Assembly: GCA_934524965.1 (NCBI GenBank)
Contig: CAKSYU010000027.1
Span: forward strand, 1 to 24,763
Origin: an uncultured Angelakisella sp.
GTDB taxonomy: Bacteria > Bacillota > Clostridia > Oscillospirales > Ruminococcaceae
Reading direction: 5' to 3'
DNA length: 24,763 bases
Shown here: positions 1-7,548 of the stretch, one piece after another
Position numbering within the stretch: the first letter of the stretch is position 1
Layout of the letters: each line of letters begins with the position of its first letter
The notes under the pieces: model-generated
The model's database searches: none
The model's input: only the letters and a program-made list of their open reading frames with translations
What the model was told of the DNA's origin: nothing
Program-made: the position numbers and the translations under genes

Positions 1-49
1 CAAAAACCCGGTTGTTGCGTAATGTGCAACCGGGTTTCTCGACAAGCTG
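1..49 (-). terminator. Terminator-like hairpin, left copy of a 49-bp inverted repeat
   Basis: An 11-bp stem (4-14 with 27-37) is followed, read on the minus strand, by a run of five T. It lies downstream of the minus-strand 5'-nucleotidase gene and could end its transcript. The whole 49 bp recurs perfectly in inverted orientation at 24687-24735, so this is also a dispersed repeat. The copy starts at the window edge, so it may extend further left. Confidence 0.7.
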
Positions 50-50
50 A

Positions 51-78
51 AAGCTCCCCCGTGGGGGGAGCTTTTTTG
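51..78. terminator. Strong hairpin terminator, probably bidirectional
   Basis: A perfect 10-bp stem (51-60 with 64-73, loop GTG) is followed on the plus strand by a T run. On the minus strand only three T follow. It sits 25 bases past the stop of the minus-strand 5'-nucleotidase gene, between that gene and the hairpin at the window edge. Confidence 0.75.
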
Positions 79-102
79 TAATGTTTGTAATGCTCGGGGG
101 AC

Positions 103-1716
103 TTACTTCTTCTCGATCACGGTGATGCGGCCCTGACCGTAAGGATCGGCATAATCATCGCCGACCACGCCGCCCAGTACATCAACAATGTAGTTGATAA
201 GCACCTGGTTGTCGATCATGACGGAATCCTGCAGCAGGTTGCAGCCCTGGAACATCGCCATGCCGTCACCGGCGGATTTGAGCATATAGTTGTGGCTTGC
301 CAGCGTGTAGGTCTTGGCAAGGTCCAGCGGCTCGCCGCCGACCGTGACATTCTTCACGCGGTACTCACCGCTGACGCCGGTGAACATGCCGTCCGCGTTT
401 ACCTCTACGGTAGGCTCCACATTCAGGTCGATCTCATAGGTCATGCCGGAAACCTGCAGGAAGCCGCCGCACTCGCCGGGGGCGTTGCGCGCGCCCATTT
501 CCAGCGCGTCCAGGATCTGCTGACCGGTGGCTTCCACGACGCACATTTCGTTGCCGAAGGGGTGTACCGCGATGATCTGACCGTAGGTGATGTCGCCCGC
601 GGGGATATCCACACGGATGCCGCCGCCGTTTACAACGGCGATATCGGCGCCGGACATGGCGCGGTAGGCATCGGCGCACAGGTCGCCGAGGTTGGTCTCC
701 TGACGGCGAATCAGACGGATAGAGGAATCAGCGGGGTCATAGATGGAGAGGGTGACCTTGGTGTTCGCGACCACGGTGTTGACGATCTCCTCGTAGCCTG
801 CCTTGATCTCGGAAATGGTGTCGCCCACGCCGTCATCGTTGATGAGGGCGGTGGTCAGCTTGCCGTCGGGGGTGATGGTCAGGCAGCCGATATTGGCGAG
901 CTTGGTGCCGGTGGAGGTCAGGATAACATCTTTGCCCTCTTTGTTTTTCACAATATCGCCGGCAATGGTGGAGTGGGAGTGACCGTCCAGAACGGCGTCA
1001 ATGCCGCTGGTGTTCACAATGACATCGGAGGAGGTCCAGGGCTGGCAGTCCGCCTCGATGCCGAGGTGCGCCATGGCGATGACATACTTCGCACCCTCCT
1101 TGCGGGCGGCGTCTACGGCGCTCTGTACGGCGGTGTACAGCTTTTCACCGGTCTCGTCCTGCATAAAGCCGTAAATATAGTTGCCGTTCCCGTCCTGGAA
1201 GTAGGTGGGGGTGGAGGTGGTGATGGTCTTGGGGGTGGAAATGCCGACGAAAGCGATCTTGGTGCCGTCTGCCTCTTTGATGACATAGGGCTTCAGCACA
1301 GTGTTTTCGTCCTTATCCACAAAGTTGACGCTGACATAGTCAAAGTTCGCCTTTTCGGTCAGGGAAAGGAACTGCGCCATGCCGTAGTCGAATTCATGGT
1401 TGCCGGGGGTGGCTACATCGTAGCCGACCTTGTTCATGATGTCGATGATGTACTCGCCCTTGGAAAGGGTGCCGATGGTGTCGCCCTGAATGGCGTCGCC
1501 GTTATCCACCAGCAGCACATTATCGCCGGCGGCGGTCAGCGCGCTCTTTACGGCGGCAAGACCCTGGTAGCCCAGCCCGTCCTCAATGCCGCAGTGGGCG
1601 TCGTTGGTGTACAGGATTACAATGTTCTTTGCGGCGGGGGTCGTGCTGCCGGTGCCGCAGCCTGCCAGTACCATAATGAGTGCCAGCATCAGTGCCAGAA
1701 TACGAAATTTCTTCAT
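103..1716 (-). CDS. Lipoprotein 5'-nucleotidase / metallophosphatase (UshA/YfkN family)
   Basis: 537 residues. It likely dephosphorylates extracellular nucleotides to nucleosides at the outer face of the membrane. The N-terminus is a lipoprotein signal peptide with lipobox LAGC and modified Cys20. The metallophosphatase domain shows the two-metal motifs TNDAH (Asp39, His41), NGD (Asp74), GNHEFD (Asn106, His107), a later AMAHLG and DGHSH. The second half matches the 5'-nucleotidase C-terminal domain (NGGGIR, the HPFGN segment). I placed the start at 1716 because AAGGAGG lies nine bases upstream; the frame is open further upstream but that part reads as noise. No sortase or SLH anchor is visible, so the lipid is the only anchor. 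Its product would feed the nucleoside transporter operon at 5.5-10.3 kb. Family is secure; exact substrate is inferred. Confidence 0.93.
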   Translation of the reverse strand: MKKFRILALMLALIMVLAGCGTGSTTPAAKNIVILYTNDAHCGIEDGLGYQGLAAVKSALTAAGDNVLLVDNGDAIQGDTIGTLSKGEYIIDIMNKVGYDVATPGNHEFDYGMAQFLSLTEKANFDYVSVNFVDKDENTVLKPYVIKEADGTKIAFVGISTPKTITTSTPTYFQDGNGNYIYGFMQDETGEKLYTAVQSAVDAARKEGAKYVIAMAHLGIEADCQPWTSSDVIVNTSGIDAVLDGHSHSTIAGDIVKNKEGKDVILTSTGTKLANIGCLTITPDGKLTTALINDDGVGDTISEIKAGYEEIVNTVVANTKVTLSIYDPADSSIRLIRRQETNLGDLCADAYRAMSGADIAVVNGGGIRVDIPAGDITYGQIIAVHPFGNEMCVVEATGQQILDALEMGARNAPGECGGFLQVSGMTYEIDLNVEPTVEVNADGMFTGVSGEYRVKNVTVGGEPLDLAKTYTLASHNYMLKSAGDGMAMFQGCNLLQDSVMIDNQVLINYIVDVLGGVVGDDYADPYGQGRITVIEKK

Positions 1717-1786
1717 TCTGTTGATCCTCCTTAGCTTCATCTTCATTTTTATCCTACGGCAGCGGCGCCTGCCCTGCCGCAAGCCC

Positions 1787-1816
1787 AGCATACCATAACT
1801 ATGTGACCGGTTACAA
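1787..1816 (-). promoter_or_regulatory. Candidate sigma-A promoter of the 5'-nucleotidase gene
   Basis: On the minus strand TTGTAA (1811-1816), an 18-base spacer and TATGCT (1787-1792) lie about 70 bases upstream of the start codon. The spacer holds an imperfect ACCGGT-centred dyad that could be an operator. Confidence 0.5.
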
Positions 1817-1903
1817 CCAAAAGAAGCCGTTGCGGAAAAGTTTGTCATATCTGTCAAATTTTGAGATATTTTTTGACCGCCCCGTAGAATTTCTCCCCTG
1901 CTG

Positions 1904-1943
1904 CAAAAAATACCGCCCCTCCCCCGTTTGGGAGAAAGGCGGT
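1904..1943 (-). terminator. Rho-independent terminator of the 44-residue peptide gene
   Basis: On the minus strand ACCGCC pairs with GGCGGT and the inner CTCCC with GGGAG, followed by ATTTTTT. It lies directly past the stop codon at 1963, so the small gene upstream is a separate, self-terminated unit. Confidence 0.8.
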
Positions 1944-1962
1944 CGGTCATAAAAGGCGTTAT

Positions 1963-2097
1963 TCAGCGTTTGTGGGAGGTAAACAGCAGCACGGCGGCGA
2001 TCACCACCACAACAGCCATGGCAATAATGGCAATGGGGACGATGCTGTTGTCACCGGTCACAGGGGCGGCAGCCAGCGCCGCACAGGGAAACTTCAT
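1963..2097 (-). CDS. 44-residue membrane peptide with a sortase-signal-like tail
   Basis: The product is almost entirely one hydrophobic helix (about residues 20-40) ending in the basic tail SHKR, preceded by APVTGDNS. A TGD motif, hydrophobic helix and positive tail is the layout of an LPXTG-type sorting signal, but there is no ectodomain and only about ten residues precede the motif. I chose the ATG at 2097 because GGAGG lies six bases upstream. A perfect consensus promoter and a strong terminator bracket the gene, so it is likely real and well expressed as a single-gene transcript. It could instead be a simple single-pass membrane peptide. Function unknown. Confidence 0.7.
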   Translation of the reverse strand: MKFPCAALAAAPVTGDNSIVPIAIIAMAVVVVIAAVLLFTSHKR

Positions 2098-2134
2098 GGG
2101 ACGACCTCCAAGCATAGTGGAATGTACAGCTTGT

Positions 2135-2163
2135 ATTATACCCCGCCGCTCCCCGCCTGTCAA
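2135..2163 (-). promoter_or_regulatory. Perfect consensus sigma-A promoter
   Basis: On the minus strand TTGACA (2158-2163), exactly 17 bases, then TATAAT (2135-2140). Both hexamers match consensus fully. It drives the 44-residue peptide gene, whose start codon is about 38 bases downstream of the -10 box. Confidence 0.88.
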
Positions 2164-2206
2164 TCAATGACACCGAATTGTAACGGATATGAAACCGATG
2201 GAGCGC

Positions 2207-2234
2207 TTGTCAAAACGGAAGGATATGGTATGAT
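2207..2234 (+). promoter_or_regulatory. Sigma-A promoter of the propeller-like lipoprotein gene
   Basis: TTGTCA (2207-2212), 16-base spacer, TATGAT (2229-2234), about 60 bases before the start codon at 2296. It points away from the consensus promoter at 2135-2163, so the two small transcripts diverge. Confidence 0.65.
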
Positions 2235-2295
2235 AAAGGCAGGTACCCCGCCCGTTCCGATAAGAAGATCAACAACATGACAGGGAGGTCCCAAG

Positions 2296-3180
2296 ATGAG
2301 AAAACAAAGCAAGATCAGGCTCCTTTGCCTGCTGCTGATGGCAGCGCTGCTCCTTACCGCCTGCGGCGGGAAGGAAAATACCAATGTTCCGCCGCAGACC
2401 GATCAATCACAGACCGATCAACAGCCCGACCCGCAGCCCCAGCCTGACCCACAGCCGCAGGAGCCGGATTTTTCCGCCCATGAGAAGGAGTTTATCCCCA
2501 GCCCCGCCGATGAGAATATTGCCGCGGCGTGCATCACCGATGGCGGCAGCAGCTACCTTGTCCTGCGGCAGATAGAGCAGGAGACCGGCGAAATGACCTA
2601 CAGCGCGCTGGTCACGCTGCCGGATCTGGAAAATGGGCTGGGCGGATTGGTCTGGTCGCCGGACGGCACGCGACTGGCGTATCTGGAGGAGGAAAGCAGT
2701 GACGGCATGGGCAAGTATTGTTGGGTCGTCATTTATACCATTGGCGGAACATCGGTCAAAACCGGTGTGCTGGACTGGTGGGAAGACCTGATGCCCGCCC
2801 CCACCAAGGAGTGGTTCTCCGATAGTGACCGTCTGCTCATTGCCAGTCGTCCGCTGACCATTTACAGCTGTTCCGCCAAAGATTATATTTTGGTTTCGCA
2901 GGATACCCTTGTTTCTCAGGACAGCCCTTTTGCTGCGGAGGAGAACGCGAAAAGCATGGACGCGACCCTTTCACCCGATGAAAAGTATGTCGCCTATGAA
3001 TTGATCACCGATGGCGGCATCGATCTGATGCTGTACGAGACAGCGACCGGTACGCGCCGGGTGCTGACCCGCCATACCATGCCATTCGAGATGTGCGTCG
3101 GTTCCTCCAAACCCATCTGGTTAAGTACGACCGAGGTGCAGTGGTGGGGGGAGACCTATAGCCTGAAAGAATACCCATAA
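2296..3180 (+). CDS. Lipoprotein with WD40/TolB-like propeller repeats
   Basis: 294 residues. A lipoprotein signal peptide ends in LTAC (Cys23), followed by a low-complexity Gln/Pro/Asp linker (about residues 30-57) typical of a wall-spanning tether. The remainder carries blades such as WSPDGTRLAYL and LSPDEKYVAYEL, the sequence form of TolB/WD40-type beta-propellers, though it is short for a full propeller. The start is supported by GGGAGG nine bases upstream and by the promoter at 2207. It is a single-gene transcript ending at the hairpin at 3186-3211. I cannot assign a ligand; a surface binding or sensing role is the most that can be inferred. Confidence 0.85.
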   Translation: MRKQSKIRLLCLLLMAALLLTACGGKENTNVPPQTDQSQTDQQPDPQPQPDPQPQEPDFSAHEKEFIPSPADENIAAACITDGGSSYLVLRQIEQETGEMTYSALVTLPDLENGLGGLVWSPDGTRLAYLEEESSDGMGKYCWVVIYTIGGTSVKTGVLDWWEDLMPAPTKEWFSDSDRLLIASRPLTIYSCSAKDYILVSQDTLVSQDSPFAAEENAKSMDATLSPDEKYVAYELITDGGIDLMLYETATGTRRVLTRHTMPFEMCVGSSKPIWLSTTEVQWWGETYSLKEYP

Positions 3181-3185
3181 AAGCG

Positions 3186-3211
3186 CAGCCGCCGGAGTGA
3201 TCCGGCGGCTG
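3186..3211. terminator. Bidirectional hairpin between convergent genes
   Basis: A perfect 11-bp GC-rich stem (3186-3196 with 3201-3211). It lies between the plus-strand lipoprotein gene and the minus-strand reductase that ends the nucleoside operon. On the minus strand GCGCTTTTA follows; on the plus strand only TTCT, so it may serve the minus transcript better. Confidence 0.7.
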
Positions 3212-3248
3212 TTCTATGGAAGAGAGAATGAAAAGAGAAAATGTCAGG

Positions 3249-4265
3249 TCAATCGGGCAGTACCACGGTAAGGGCACTGCGCGGAAAGGAGCAGCACGGG
3301 TGGAACATGCCGTCTGTCGGTGCGCCAGCCCGCGCGGGATCGGTCCATACCTTTCCCGTCAGCAGCTTTGCGCGGCAAAAGCCGCAGGAACCGCTGCGGC
3401 AGTAGGCGCGGGGGGATACCCCGGCGCGTTCCAGCGCCACCAGCACCGTCTCCTCCGCGGCAGCGGTTACCGTGACGGTACGGCTGCCTGCCATGATTGT
3501 CAGTGGATAATGTTCTTCGACAGAGACGGGATAGGGCGGACGGTGCAGCTCACCCGGAACCTCCTGATGATAGCGCGCCGGAGCGACTCCACCGGCAGTC
3601 AAACCGTCGTGCAGGCTGCGGTACATCGCCTGCGGACCACACAGGTAGTAGGCGGCTTCGGCGGCATCGGTGCGGCTCAGGATATCTTCGGCGGTGAAAT
3701 ATCCGTGCTTATCCCCGGGCAGGGGATCCCGCAGCACCGCAAAATACACATGGATACGGTCGCAGCGCTCGGCAAGTGCGGTAAATTCCTCGCGATACAG
3801 CATTTCCCCGTTGGTATCCCACCCGCAGAAAAGGGTGATCTCCCGCTCGGTCAGTTCATCGGCAATGCTGCGTGCCATGGCGCGCAGCGGGGTCACGCTC
3901 ATGCCGCCGCTGATGCCGACGATCTTTCGGGGGGTATCTGCGGTGATGCAGTATTCCCCCAGCGGGTGGGAAGCCATGATGGTATCCCCCACGGTAATAT
4001 GCTTGCCCAGCCAGTGGGAGGTAAAGCCGCCGCCCACGTGGATAAACAGGTCATAGTACCCGCCTACGGCGGCTTCCCGCGTGGAGGAGGCAATGGAATA
4101 GGGACGGCAGGCGGTCGTACCGTCTATCTCGTAGTAAAGGCAGATATATTGCCCGGGCAGAAATGGCGCAGGAGTTCCCACCGCTGCGGTAAAGCGGTAA
4201 CGGTTTACACAGGGGTTGATCTGCTCGATCTCCGTCACTCGCAGGGTTTGCTTAGTGTGATCCAT
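3249..4265 (-). CDS. FAD/NAD(P)-binding oxidoreductase with C-terminal [2Fe-2S] ferredoxin domain
   Basis: 338 residues. The N-terminal FAD domain has RPYSIASS (from Arg54), followed by a nucleotide-binding domain with GISGGMSVTPLRAMA and YLCGPQAMY. The C-terminus is a plant-type ferredoxin with Cys289, Cys294, Cys297 and a last ligand at Cys324 or 325. This is the order of phenol-hydroxylase and Hcr-type reductases that pass electrons from NAD(P)H to a partner. The start at 4265 has GGGAGGGG just upstream and overlaps the uridine phosphorylase gene end by 14 bases, so translation is probably coupled. It is the last gene of the nucleoside operon. No oxygenase or Hcp partner is present, so its role in nucleoside metabolism is unexplained. 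Confidence 0.88.
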   Translation of the reverse strand: MDHTKQTLRVTEIEQINPCVNRYRFTAAVGTPAPFLPGQYICLYYEIDGTTACRPYSIASSTREAAVGGYYDLFIHVGGGFTSHWLGKHITVGDTIMASHPLGEYCITADTPRKIVGISGGMSVTPLRAMARSIADELTEREITLFCGWDTNGEMLYREEFTALAERCDRIHVYFAVLRDPLPGDKHGYFTAEDILSRTDAAEAAYYLCGPQAMYRSLHDGLTAGGVAPARYHQEVPGELHRPPYPVSVEEHYPLTIMAGSRTVTVTAAAEETVLVALERAGVSPRAYCRSGSCGFCRAKLLTGKVWTDPARAGAPTDGMFHPCCSFPRSALTVVLPD

Positions 4266-5004
4266 ACTGCCCCTCCCACCGCGCAAAAGCCTCCAGCGCT
4301 GTAATGATCTCATTTTGCTCGCCCTGCATGGCAAGCAGACCGCCGTCCACATAGTCGGCAACGCTTTCGGCGACATCGCTTTCGTAGGGGGCTACATTAT
4401 TCAGGATAGAGGCTGTTGCCATGCCGCGCAGCCTGCCGATGACAAACAGGGCGGAGGTCTCCAGATCGGCGCCCAGAACTCCGCGGGCAGACCATGTCCG
4501 GCAGATCTCCATTTCACGGTCGGTATAAAAGCTGTCGTGGCTGCGCACCAGCCCGCAGCAGTGGGCAAAGCCCTGCTCCTCTGCTGCCGCGCGGCAGCAT
4601 TCTAGCAACCGATGGTCGGCAACGGCAGGGAACCCCAGCGGCAGGTAAGCGGCGGAAGCACCGTCATCACGCACCGCGCCCTCGGCAAGCACCAGTTCGC
4701 CGGGGGCAATGCTGTGCTGTAAAGCGCCGCAGCTGCCGATACGGATGGCACATTTTACACCGCAGTTGTGCAGCTCTTCCACGGCAATACCCATGGAAGC
4801 GCCGCCGATGCCGGTGGAGACCGCTAGCACCGGTACACCCTTGTAGGTGCCGGCGATGCTGCGGTATTCCCGGTTACAGGCAAGCTCTCTGACATTTTGC
4901 AGATGTACGGCGATCCGGTCGATTCTGCCGGGGTCTCCGGGCAGCAGGGCATAGCGTATATTCAGTGATGAATCCAAACGGATATGGGCTTGCAAAGTTC
5001 CCAT
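4252..5004 (-). CDS. Uridine phosphorylase-like nucleoside phosphorylase (NP-I family)
   Basis: 250 residues, the usual length for Udp/DeoD hexameric phosphorylases. It would split a nucleoside with phosphate into base and ribose 1-phosphate in the cytoplasm. Visible family motifs are LLPGDPGR (from Leu20; phosphate-binding loop), STGIGGASMGIAVEEL, RIGSCGAL, GAVRDDG and the ADLETSALF segment, with a Glu that usually contacts the ribose hydroxyls. The overall pattern is closer to uridine phosphorylase than to purine phosphorylase, but specificity cannot be read with certainty. The start has AGGGA upstream. It lies 36 bases after the VOC gene and overlaps the reductase gene, inside an operon that begins with nucleoside uptake genes, which fits salvage. 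Confidence 0.88.
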   Translation of the reverse strand: MGTLQAHIRLDSSLNIRYALLPGDPGRIDRIAVHLQNVRELACNREYRSIAGTYKGVPVLAVSTGIGGASMGIAVEELHNCGVKCAIRIGSCGALQHSIAPGELVLAEGAVRDDGASAAYLPLGFPAVADHRLLECCRAAAEEQGFAHCCGLVRSHDSFYTDREMEICRTWSARGVLGADLETSALFVIGRLRGMATASILNNVAPYESDVAESVADYVDGGLLAMQGEQNEIITALEAFARWEGQYGSH

Positions 5005-5040
5005 TCAAGATCCCTCGCTTTGTGCAATAGTGTTAAAGTT

Positions 5041-5496
5041 TTAACCCTGGTTCAGGAACTGCATCAGCTCGATGTGTACGCCATCGGGATCCAGCGCATG
5101 TACCCAGGTGATGTTCAGCTCCGGTACTACCATGACCTCGCTTGCCATTTTATATCCGGCTTTCTCCAGATAGGCAACCATGGCCTGCAGGTCATATACC
5201 TCAAAGGAGATGTGTCCTACACCAATGTGGTTCGGCTCCAGCGGGGAATCGGTGCCCGCTTCATCAAGGAATTGGATCAGCTCCACTTCGGCGCCGTAGC
5301 CGACCAGCTGCGCCAGTTCCAGCTTGCAGCCGGGCACACACATTCCTACATCACACTGCTCCGCCGTCTCGATCCAGCGCATCTTCAGGTCCATCTTAAG
5401 GACATCCTGATAGAAGTGCAGAGAGCGGTCTAGATCCTTTACAATAAAGCCGGAATGATGCAGCTTTTTGATGCAGTCTTTTACTTCAAAGCTCAT
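5041..5496 (-). CDS. VOC-superfamily metalloprotein (glyoxalase / methylmalonyl-CoA epimerase-like)
   Basis: 151 residues made of two beta-alpha-beta-beta-beta modules. The four expected metal ligands of the vicinal-oxygen-chelate fold are in place: His14, Glu72, His95 and Glu143. Length and the phrases HHSGFIVKDLDRSLHFY and GVGHISFEV fit the glyoxalase I / epimerase group. AAGGAG precedes the start. It sits between the transporter permease gene (39 bases upstream) and the phosphorylase gene (36 bases downstream) on the same strand. The substrate is unknown. Its place in a nucleoside operon suggests it acts on a sugar or aldehyde made during catabolism, but that is inference. Confidence 0.87.
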   Translation of the reverse strand: MSFEVKDCIKKLHHSGFIVKDLDRSLHFYQDVLKMDLKMRWIETAEQCDVGMCVPGCKLELAQLVGYGAEVELIQFLDEAGTDSPLEPNHIGVGHISFEVYDLQAMVAYLEKAGYKMASEVMVVPELNITWVHALDPDGVHIELMQFLNQG

Positions 5497-5535
5497 AACA
5501 GTATGCTCCTTCTTTTCTTGAATTGGTTGAATACT

Positions 5536-6465
5536 TCAGCCGGCAGCCTGCAGCTTGCGGGCTTTTGCCTGTTTGCGGGCGGAAACAATGACCAGTCCGA
5601 TAACGGTAGCAAGGTAGGGGATCATGGCGACCAGATCCGCCTTGAGGTTCATAGTTGCCAGTGTGATGGAAGCGGCGTTGGCGGTGCCGAAGCCAAGGGA
5701 CGCCAGCAGGGTGGCAAGACAGCGCCCGTCCGCCAGTGTCGCGGCGGCAATGCCAATGTAGCCGCGCCCCGCCATCATATCGCGGGCAAAGTAGGAAAGA
5801 TAACCCATGGACATAAACGCGCCGCCCAGCGAGGCGAACAGTCCGGAAAGCAGGAAGGCGTCAAATTTGATGCGGCGCACGCTGATACCCACCGAGGAAG
5901 CCGCATTGGGATTGAAGCCCACTGCACGGATCCGCAGACCCATGCGGCTGCGGAAGACCAGCACCCAGCACAGGAATACCGCTACCAGTGCCAGATAGGT
6001 CAGGATATTGTGACCGGAAAGAACCGACCCCAGCACGGGGATATCCTTGATGAGCGGCAGCTCTACATTGGGCAGGTTGATGCTGGGCAGCAGACGACTG
6101 GTGCCCTTATCGCCGCAGACAAGGTACAAAAGGTACACAGTGCCGCCGGAAGCCATGGTGTTCAGTGCCAGACCGGTGATGATAAGGTCGGAATCCTTGT
6201 AGAGATGCAGCCACGCGAACAGCAGTGACATCAGCAGTCCGCCAACTATGGCGCCCAACAGTCCTGCCCAGCAGCTCTGCATCCATGCGCTGAACATGAC
6301 AGCCAGCAGCGAGGCAGTCAGCATAATGCCTTCCAGCGCCATGTTGATGGCGCCGGCATGGTTGGCGATCAGGGCACCCAGAGCACAGAAGATGATGGGT
6401 GTGGACATACGGATCACCGAAAACAGGAAAGAGATCAAATAATCGACAGTCAGGAATTGAGACAT
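5536..6465 (-). CDS. nupQ: Nucleoside ABC transporter permease 2 (NupQ-like)
   Basis: 309 residues, mostly hydrophobic, with about eight membrane helices. It belongs to the branched-chain amino acid/ribose permease superfamily. Typical phrases are GALIANHAGAINMALEGIML near the N-terminus and the cytoplasmic coupling segment RAVGFNPNAASSVGIS. With the adjoining permease it would form the membrane channel of a BMP-family nucleoside importer. GGAGG for this gene overlaps the end of the previous permease gene, whose stop is three bases away, so the two subunits are translated together. The symbol follows the Bacillus subtilis nupNOPQ system by gene order and family; substrate range is not proven. 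Confidence 0.88.
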   Translation of the reverse strand: MSQFLTVDYLISFLFSVIRMSTPIIFCALGALIANHAGAINMALEGIMLTASLLAVMFSAWMQSCWAGLLGAIVGGLLMSLLFAWLHLYKDSDLIITGLALNTMASGGTVYLLYLVCGDKGTSRLLPSINLPNVELPLIKDIPVLGSVLSGHNILTYLALVAVFLCWVLVFRSRMGLRIRAVGFNPNAASSVGISVRRIKFDAFLLSGLFASLGGAFMSMGYLSYFARDMMAGRGYIGIAAATLADGRCLATLLASLGFGTANAASITLATMNLKADLVAMIPYLATVIGLVIVSARKQAKARKLQAAG

Positions 6466-6468
6466 CTG

Positions 6469-7548
6469 TTACACCTCCTTGTTCTGCTGCGCCAGCCGCA
6501 CGACGGCACGTTTGCGGAAGGAATCCAGGAACAGCGTGGCGGCGACCAGCAGGATGATAATGGCTTGAATGACCATAACGAATTCGGAGGGAACATCGGT
6601 GGTGGTCCCCACGATATTGGCACCGATCTGCAAATAGGCGAACAGCAGCGCCACAAAGGGAATGGCAATGGGGTTGTTGCGGGCAAGCACGGTGATCATC
6701 AGCCCGCTGAAGCCGTAGCCGGTCTGCGCCGTCCACAGGAAGCGGTCGTATTTGCCCAGAATTTCTACCGCGCCGCCGATGCCGCCCAGCGCGCCGCCAA
6801 TGATCTGTGCCAGCAGCATGGCGCTGGCTACATTGATGCCGATGTATTTGGCAAAGCTGCGGTTCTGACCGGTCACCTTGATCTCAAAGCCCTTGGTGGT
6901 GCGGTTCATGAACCACCAGGTAAAGATGGCTGCGAGAATGACAATAAAGATGCCGGCATGCAGATCGGTCCCGCGCAGCAGCACCGGCAGCTTGGCGCCC
7001 GCCGCAATGCGGTTGGAGCCGAGATAGGTCACGGTGTTGTCGCGCATCCAGTAGCGCAGCACATAGGTGGAGGCATAGGTCAGCACATAGTTCAGCATGA
7101 TGGTGACAACGACCACATTGGCGTTCCACTTGATATTCAGCAATGCGGGAATGGCACCGCAGATCCCACCGACCACCGCACCGGCAAGAATACAGACCGC
7201 GGGGAACAGCACCGGCGGGAAATCGGCAGGCAATACCGTGGAAGCGAGCCATGCGGTAATGGCGCCAGAGAGCATAAAGCCGCCCTCAACGATCAAGTTG
7301 AATTCGCCTGCCCGCAGCATAAAGCACATACCCAGCGAGGTGAACAGCAGCGGGATCGCCAGTTCTATGATATTAAAGAAACGACGGGTACTTTGGAACG
7401 GACCCAGAATAAAGGTGCGGATAGCGTTCATGGGGTCTTTGCTGACAAACAGCAGGAACACCAGTGCCAGTGCGAAGCCGATCAGCACTGCCGCCGCAAT
7501 GCGGATCAGCTCAAAGTGCTTGATGGCAAAATGCGAAGATTTTTTCAT
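6469..7548 (-). CDS. nupP: Nucleoside ABC transporter permease 1 (NupP-like)
   Basis: 359 residues with about ten hydrophobic segments. It starts with a basic N-terminus and a first helix at about residues 14-33, and has the family segment FTSLGMCFMLRAGEFNLIVEGG. The coupling-loop region reads KVTGQNRSFAKYIGIN. It partners NupQ in the permease. Its ATG overlaps the ATPase gene stop by four bases (ATGA), so subunit synthesis is coupled. The order ATPase, long permease, short permease matches nupOPQ-type operons. Confidence 0.88.
   Translation of the reverse strand: MKKSSHFAIKHFELIRIAAAVLIGFALALVFLLFVSKDPMNAIRTFILGPFQSTRRFFNIIELAIPLLFTSLGMCFMLRAGEFNLIVEGGFMLSGAITAWLASTVLPADFPPVLFPAVCILAGAVVGGICGAIPALLNIKWNANVVVVTIMLNYVLTYASTYVLRYWMRDNTVTYLGSNRIAAGAKLPVLLRGTDLHAGIFIVILAAIFTWWFMNRTTKGFEIKVTGQNRSFAKYIGINVASAMLLAQIIGGALGGIGGAVEILGKYDRFLWTAQTGYGFSGLMITVLARNNPIAIPFVALLFAYLQIGANIVGTTTDVPSEFVMVIQAIIILLVAATLFLDSFRKRAVVRLAQQNKEV

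Noticed and set aside
292..1734. Plus-strand open frame of 480 codons
   Set aside because: Antisense to the 5'-nucleotidase gene, whose motifs, lipobox and ribosome site are clear.
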